A stretch of DNA of 11,331 nt, from assembly GCA_028565635.1 (NCBI GenBank), contig JAOXYB010054223.1, positions 1-11,331 of the forward strand, in the 5' to 3' direction. Each line of letters opens with the position of its first letter. Within the stretch, counting starts at the first letter, position 1. The position numbers and the translations under genes were made by a program. The notes below the pieces were generated by a model that worked only from the letters and a program-made list of their open reading frames with translations, was not told the DNA's origin and searched no databases. Origin of the DNA: Phoronis ovalis. Its lineage: Eukaryota; Phoronida; Phoronidae. This document shows positions 8,491-11,331 of this stretch, in pieces.

Positions 8491-8504
8491 CTTTCACGTG
8501 AAAG
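8491..8504. promoter_or_regulatory. 14-bp perfect palindrome with CACGTG E-box
   Basis: CTTTCACGTGAAAG equals its own reverse complement. The CACGTG core is the canonical site of bHLH and bHLH-ZIP dimers (Myc/Max, USF/MITF, Clock/Cycle types). The symmetric flanks (CTTT/AAAG) go beyond the hexamer. It lies about 70 bp upstream of the minus-strand TATA-like word at 8421. Binding is inferred. Confidence 0.5.
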
Positions 8505-8534
8505 AAGCAAGATGCACTTGAAGTTTAGGTAAAT

Positions 8535-8662
8535 AGTGTTCTCCACAAAAAAATTATACTTGTTCAGGGCACCAATGAACTTTACTGTACATAAACCTTG
8601 TATTATTTATCAACATTTTATCTATACATGTTTGGGGTTTATACTATTTTATGGAGAACACT
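8535..8662. mobile_element. 128-bp element with inverted ends, MITE-like
   Basis: AGTGTTCTCCA at 8535-8545 is matched by its exact reverse complement at 8652-8662, and similarity continues inwards as an A-rich stretch ending TTATAC / TATA, about 25 bp per arm. The interior is AT-rich and has no open frame. A small non-autonomous DNA transposon would look like this. No clear target-site duplication flanks it, so it could be old or simply a foldback. Confidence 0.4.
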
Positions 8663-8808
8663 GGTATACTTTAAAAAGTCAAAACATGTAATATAAATGT
8701 TATAATTAATAACATACTATTTGTAAGTTTATTGCAATGCCCCAAGATATAAGTGCAGCATAAAAGTTTATTTTCCCGAAACCTTTTAGTTTTTTGTTTA
8801 CAGAAAAA

Positions 8809-8930
8809 GTCCTTGAATGGCTAAGCTAGTTTCTATTTTTAAATTTAAAAAAAATACTATAGAAAAAGAAAGAGTAAAACAACAGTCCTTGAATGGATGA
8901 ACCAGTTTCTATTTTTAAACTAAAAAAATT
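8809..8930. repeat. Tandem duplication, period 76 bp, two diverged copies
   Basis: GTCCTTGAATGG at 8809-8820 recurs at 8885-8896. Each is followed by a similar AGTTTCTATTTTTAAA block and an A-run (copies about 8809-8853 and 8885-8930), with a few substitutions between them. It is a local non-coding duplication; function unknown. Confidence 0.65.
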
Positions 8931-9189
8931 ATTTGGAAAACTATATTTTCACTAAACTTCTGGCATCAGGTTAAAAGTAACATCCTTTGTTGCGATAATA
9001 ACCTTTAAAATATAGAGTAATGACGTCTTCTGGACACCAGTAATTGTCGTTTGTTACTCATGAGTGATAAATAAATATATATCTGAACCCCAAATTTGTG
9101 CCAAAAAATGTTATCACCCAAAAGTTGTTTCCGAAAATAAACTGGTTGGTCAAAATAATAAATCATCGCATAGAAGCAGAAGACAAACG

Positions 9190-9257
9190 ACACGTACGTG
9201 TAATGTACCAAGCTCCCCTGTTATAAAAAGCTGACTTTCGCTAAACAAAAATCATTC
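9190..9257 (+). promoter_or_regulatory. Candidate plus-strand TATA/initiator promoter with ACGTG palindrome
   Basis: TATAAAA at 9222-9228 precedes TCATTC at 9252-9257, an exact match to the arthropod initiator TCAKTY. The initiator A (9254) lies 32 bp after the first T of the TATA box, the canonical spacing. Just upstream, 9190-9201 is the perfect 12-bp palindrome ACACGTACGTGT, two overlapping TACGTG words typical of bHLH-PAS dimers. A CRE-like TGACGTCT (9021-9028) and an ACTCATGAGT palindrome (9056-9065) lie further up. Together they make a credible inducible or tissue-specific promoter directed away from the RGS gene. Confidence 0.5.
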
Positions 9258-9303
9258 CTCACACAGCAACAAGAAGCAACATATCTGCTTCTTTGCCGTG
9301 GAG
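9254..9303 (+). other. Candidate 50-nt non-coding first exon of a plus-strand gene
   Basis: From the predicted start at 9254 the sequence has no ATG and reaches a donor, GTGGAG|GTAAAA (GT at 9304-9305), after 50 nt. A short untranslated leader exon with a TATA/initiator promoter is common in arthropod genes. The next exon was not found with confidence. Acceptors at 10130-10131 and near 10845 are possible partners, but neither leads to a recognised coding sequence. Confidence 0.3.
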
Positions 9304-9304
9304 G

Positions 9305-10109
9305 TAAAATTAAAAGTTGACCGCTTCAAATGATTGTTTTGCAAGGATTATAGATGACTTTCATGTTCTAATGATTTATTTCTACATTTCATTTATTCTA
9401 CATAGGAAATTCTCTATATTTACAGTAACTTGATACCTTAATAAAAGTGAATATTTATTCATATTTTGCCTCTAGAATACATCTATATTAATAGAGAACA
9501 ACTTACTTGATTTAAATCTGAGCACAGGTGTAATCTATGAAAACATACATTAAACATTGAATCTGGGGTCGATTAGAATGTTATAAGGCGTATCTCAAAA
9601 TTTAATTATTAAAACATAGATTCATAACCTAATCCAGTTAATTTGTTAAACTGCTGAATTCTGACTTCATATTCAAAACAACTTTAATTGCACAAGAGCT
9701 ACACAAATTAATCATATTGACTAATATTTCTCCAGCTTGTGTGGTAGCTATCAAATTACATTTCCCCTTGTTCAAGTATCACAACAGTTCACACGCTAGC
9801 AGACAGAACATCATGACACTTTACACCTGGGGTATCTTAACATTTCATACAATTAATGCTATGATATTTTCTTAGTGATGTGAGGACGGAACATGACATT
9901 ATTTGGTCAACAAAGTCATTTAGTGATTGTAAAGATTTTAAACACAAAACAGGAGTATTACCTGATATTAGTGGGTATGTGGCAAATCCCAGTAAAAATA
10001 ATCCTAAGAATAAATAGGAATCTTTAAATTGCCTTTTTGAATTTTACAACTGAGATGAAATTTGGATCAGCACTTTTATAATGTTGTATAAAATGTACTT
10101 AGTGAATAG
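9305..10109. other. AT-rich stretch with no recognised gene
   Basis: No coding exon, RNA gene or clear repeat was seen on either strand. If the plus-strand promoter near 9254 is real, this would be its first intron. Confidence 0.5.
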
Positions 10110-10334
10110 AATTGTTTTATTTTACTGCAAGGCTCGGAACAATTGTGGAAAAATGTAGACAGCATTTTACATTACATAAACGGTAACTTATTTCCTGAAG
10201 GAAAAATACGTAGTATTTTTAATCATTTTTTGATATATGGAACGTTAATCCTGCAAACTTCAGCTGTCACACTCCCTCTGGTGAAGGAAACCCAAACCTA
10301 TTATTTAGCAAACGGTCATTCAAAATGGAAATAA
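10110..10334 (+). other. Unassigned plus-strand open frame, possible internal exon or repeat relic
   Basis: This frame is open for 74 codons between TAG (10107-10109) and TAA, with no in-frame ATG. A good acceptor (TTGTTTTATTTTACTGCAAG, AG at 10130-10131) lies inside it, so an exon beginning at 10132 (GSEQLWKNVDSILHY...) is conceivable. The translated sequence has ordinary amino-acid variety but I recognise no family. It would be downstream of the plus-strand promoter near 9254. Chance or transposon origin is equally likely. Confidence 0.2.
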
Positions 10335-11331
10335 ACGAGTTTTTGGCTCCTAAAACCATTTTTCAAATTTTGTTGTGGAAAAAAAAAACTTGTGAAAGTC
10401 AAAATAGCACACAGTAGTATTTGAAAATGTATATATTCAAAAATTTGAAATTTGGGCTTGATTTTTACAAATTTAGATTGAATAGAAATTATCAATGTTT
10501 CCTTGAAAACAACTAAATGTTGCTCACAATTTGGTAAATATAATAATCATTGTCTCCTAATAAATGCACCTTTTCTAATATACACCCACCCAGAGAGCAC
10601 CAAAACAAAATATAAGCCCATTCCCTATTAAAGCCACTTCCCTAAAAAACAGTGCTTCTGTTTTGGAAAGTATAATATTCAGAAACTAAAAAAGGAGGTC
10701 AGTTATATGTATTTAGTTGAGATGGTGTCATCTGAGGTAATTTACTTAAGGGGGCGAGAACCTTTTATTTCTTAGTTATCTTTGTTACAATGTATCTTTA
10801 AAACTATAGACTAAAAGTATTATAATGTATACATTTTCTTTTTAGGCAGTTTTTTTTTCTTTCAATCCGACTACATTTTGGTCCAATTTGTTGCCATGGT
10901 AACAAAATTTATGCCATTTACCGCAAAAACTACAGTTTTAACTTTATAAGAATTTAAATTTTACACCTTTTGAGGAAATCGCGTAATTCAAATTGCATCT
11001 GAAAATGCCACGTGTCTAGCACAAAAAAGTGTCTCAAAATTTTGATAAATTATTCTGTTAATTTGCAACATTGTTTCAAAGGCGGACCACAGGTTTGAAA
11101 TGTGGGTGTCTGCAATTTTATTCCAGACATGTCCCTGAAAATAAAACTAGATACACTTTCAAAAATCCGAGACATAGTATTGAGGATCAATGTGTCTTTC
11201 TTGCGATATAGCCACTAAAACTTTTCATAACACACTGTGATAATTAGTTAAATTAATTCAAATCACAGCATATATCACAAATTCAAAAGCCTAGAAAATC
11301 GAGATTTCAATCCTATAAACTTCAAACAGTC
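10335..11331. other. AT-rich stretch, possible interspersed repeat, containing the X-box
   Basis: No gene recognised. On the minus strand a 41-codon segment follows a strong acceptor, CACTGTTTTTTAG (about 10646-10524, starting GSGFNREWAYILF), but it shows no known family. The sequence from 10340 onwards has the mixed texture of an old dispersed repeat. This is an impression that needs a repeat search. Confidence 0.35.
10883..10903. promoter_or_regulatory. RFX-type X-box next to CCAAT
   Basis: GTTGCCATGGTAAC at 10890-10903 fits the X-box consensus GTHNCCATRRNAAC fully. It sits in a near-perfect 20-bp inverted repeat (10887-10906, TTTGTT to AACAAA, one mismatched pair). CCAAT at 10883-10887 is three bases away, as in RFX/NF-Y modules. 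RFX sites of this kind mark ciliary-gene promoters in animals. Whether a promoter is nearby is not shown, and dispersed repeats can also carry this motif. Confidence 0.5.

Noticed and set aside
9005-9211. 68-codon minus-strand open frame
   Set aside because: It overlaps the plus-strand regulatory cluster, has AT-biased residues and no recognisable domain.
11235-11268. CTGTGAT / ATCACAG inverted repeat
   Set aside because: A 7-bp stem with a ~20-bp AT-rich loop is expected by chance at this composition.
1-11331. CRISPR array, tRNA, rRNA, bacterial operon or phage features
   Set aside because: None of their hallmarks appear, and the spliced RGS gene shows this is animal nuclear DNA.

Overview
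The window looks like an AT-rich animal nuclear genome, most likely an insect or other arthropod. The grounds are short exons bounded by GT-AG splice sites, long T/A-rich introns, CAAAATG-type start context, arthropod-style TATA/initiator motifs and scattered repeat debris. No bacterial operon, tRNA, rRNA or CRISPR array was seen. The species cannot be named from the sequence.

The one gene that can be assigned firmly is on the minus strand, between about 5693 and 2673. Four exons (5693-4849, 4389-4262, 3851-3688, 2849-2673) join in frame, with matching intron phases 2, 1 and 0, into 437 codons plus a stop. The C-terminal ~125 residues are a complete RGS domain (regulator of G-protein signalling), preceded by an R4/B-type box resembling the RGS4/5/8 N-terminus. 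The first ~280 residues are a hydrophilic, serine-rich, probably disordered region with a strongly basic patch. The start of the protein is unresolved. The 5' boundary of the large exon is an acceptor that is duplicated 92 bp upstream, and further 5' there is a well-formed 58-nt candidate exon (6883-6826) and a candidate non-coding first exon ending at 8370.

Left flank (1-2672): the RGS 3' UTR with a likely poly(A) signal at 1669-1664, then AT-rich sequence. At 343-1135 there is an island of higher GC with long, stop-interrupted open frames on the minus strand that look like eroded coding sequence. A 68-codon plus-strand ORF at 2007-2213 is of uncertain meaning.

Right flank (8300-11331): a run of regulatory-looking sequence. 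It holds a perfect 14-bp palindrome centred on CACGTG (8491-8504) beside a possible minus-strand first exon; a 128-bp element with inverted ends (8535-8662); a 76-bp-period duplication (8809-8930); and a convincing plus-strand core promoter at 9190-9257, with a 12-bp ACGTG palindrome, TATA box and initiator at the correct spacing, followed by a splice donor. An RFX-type X-box with a neighbouring CCAAT lies at 10883-10903. The plus-strand promoter and the RGS 5' end would be head to head, but no coding exon of a plus-strand gene can be confirmed in the window.
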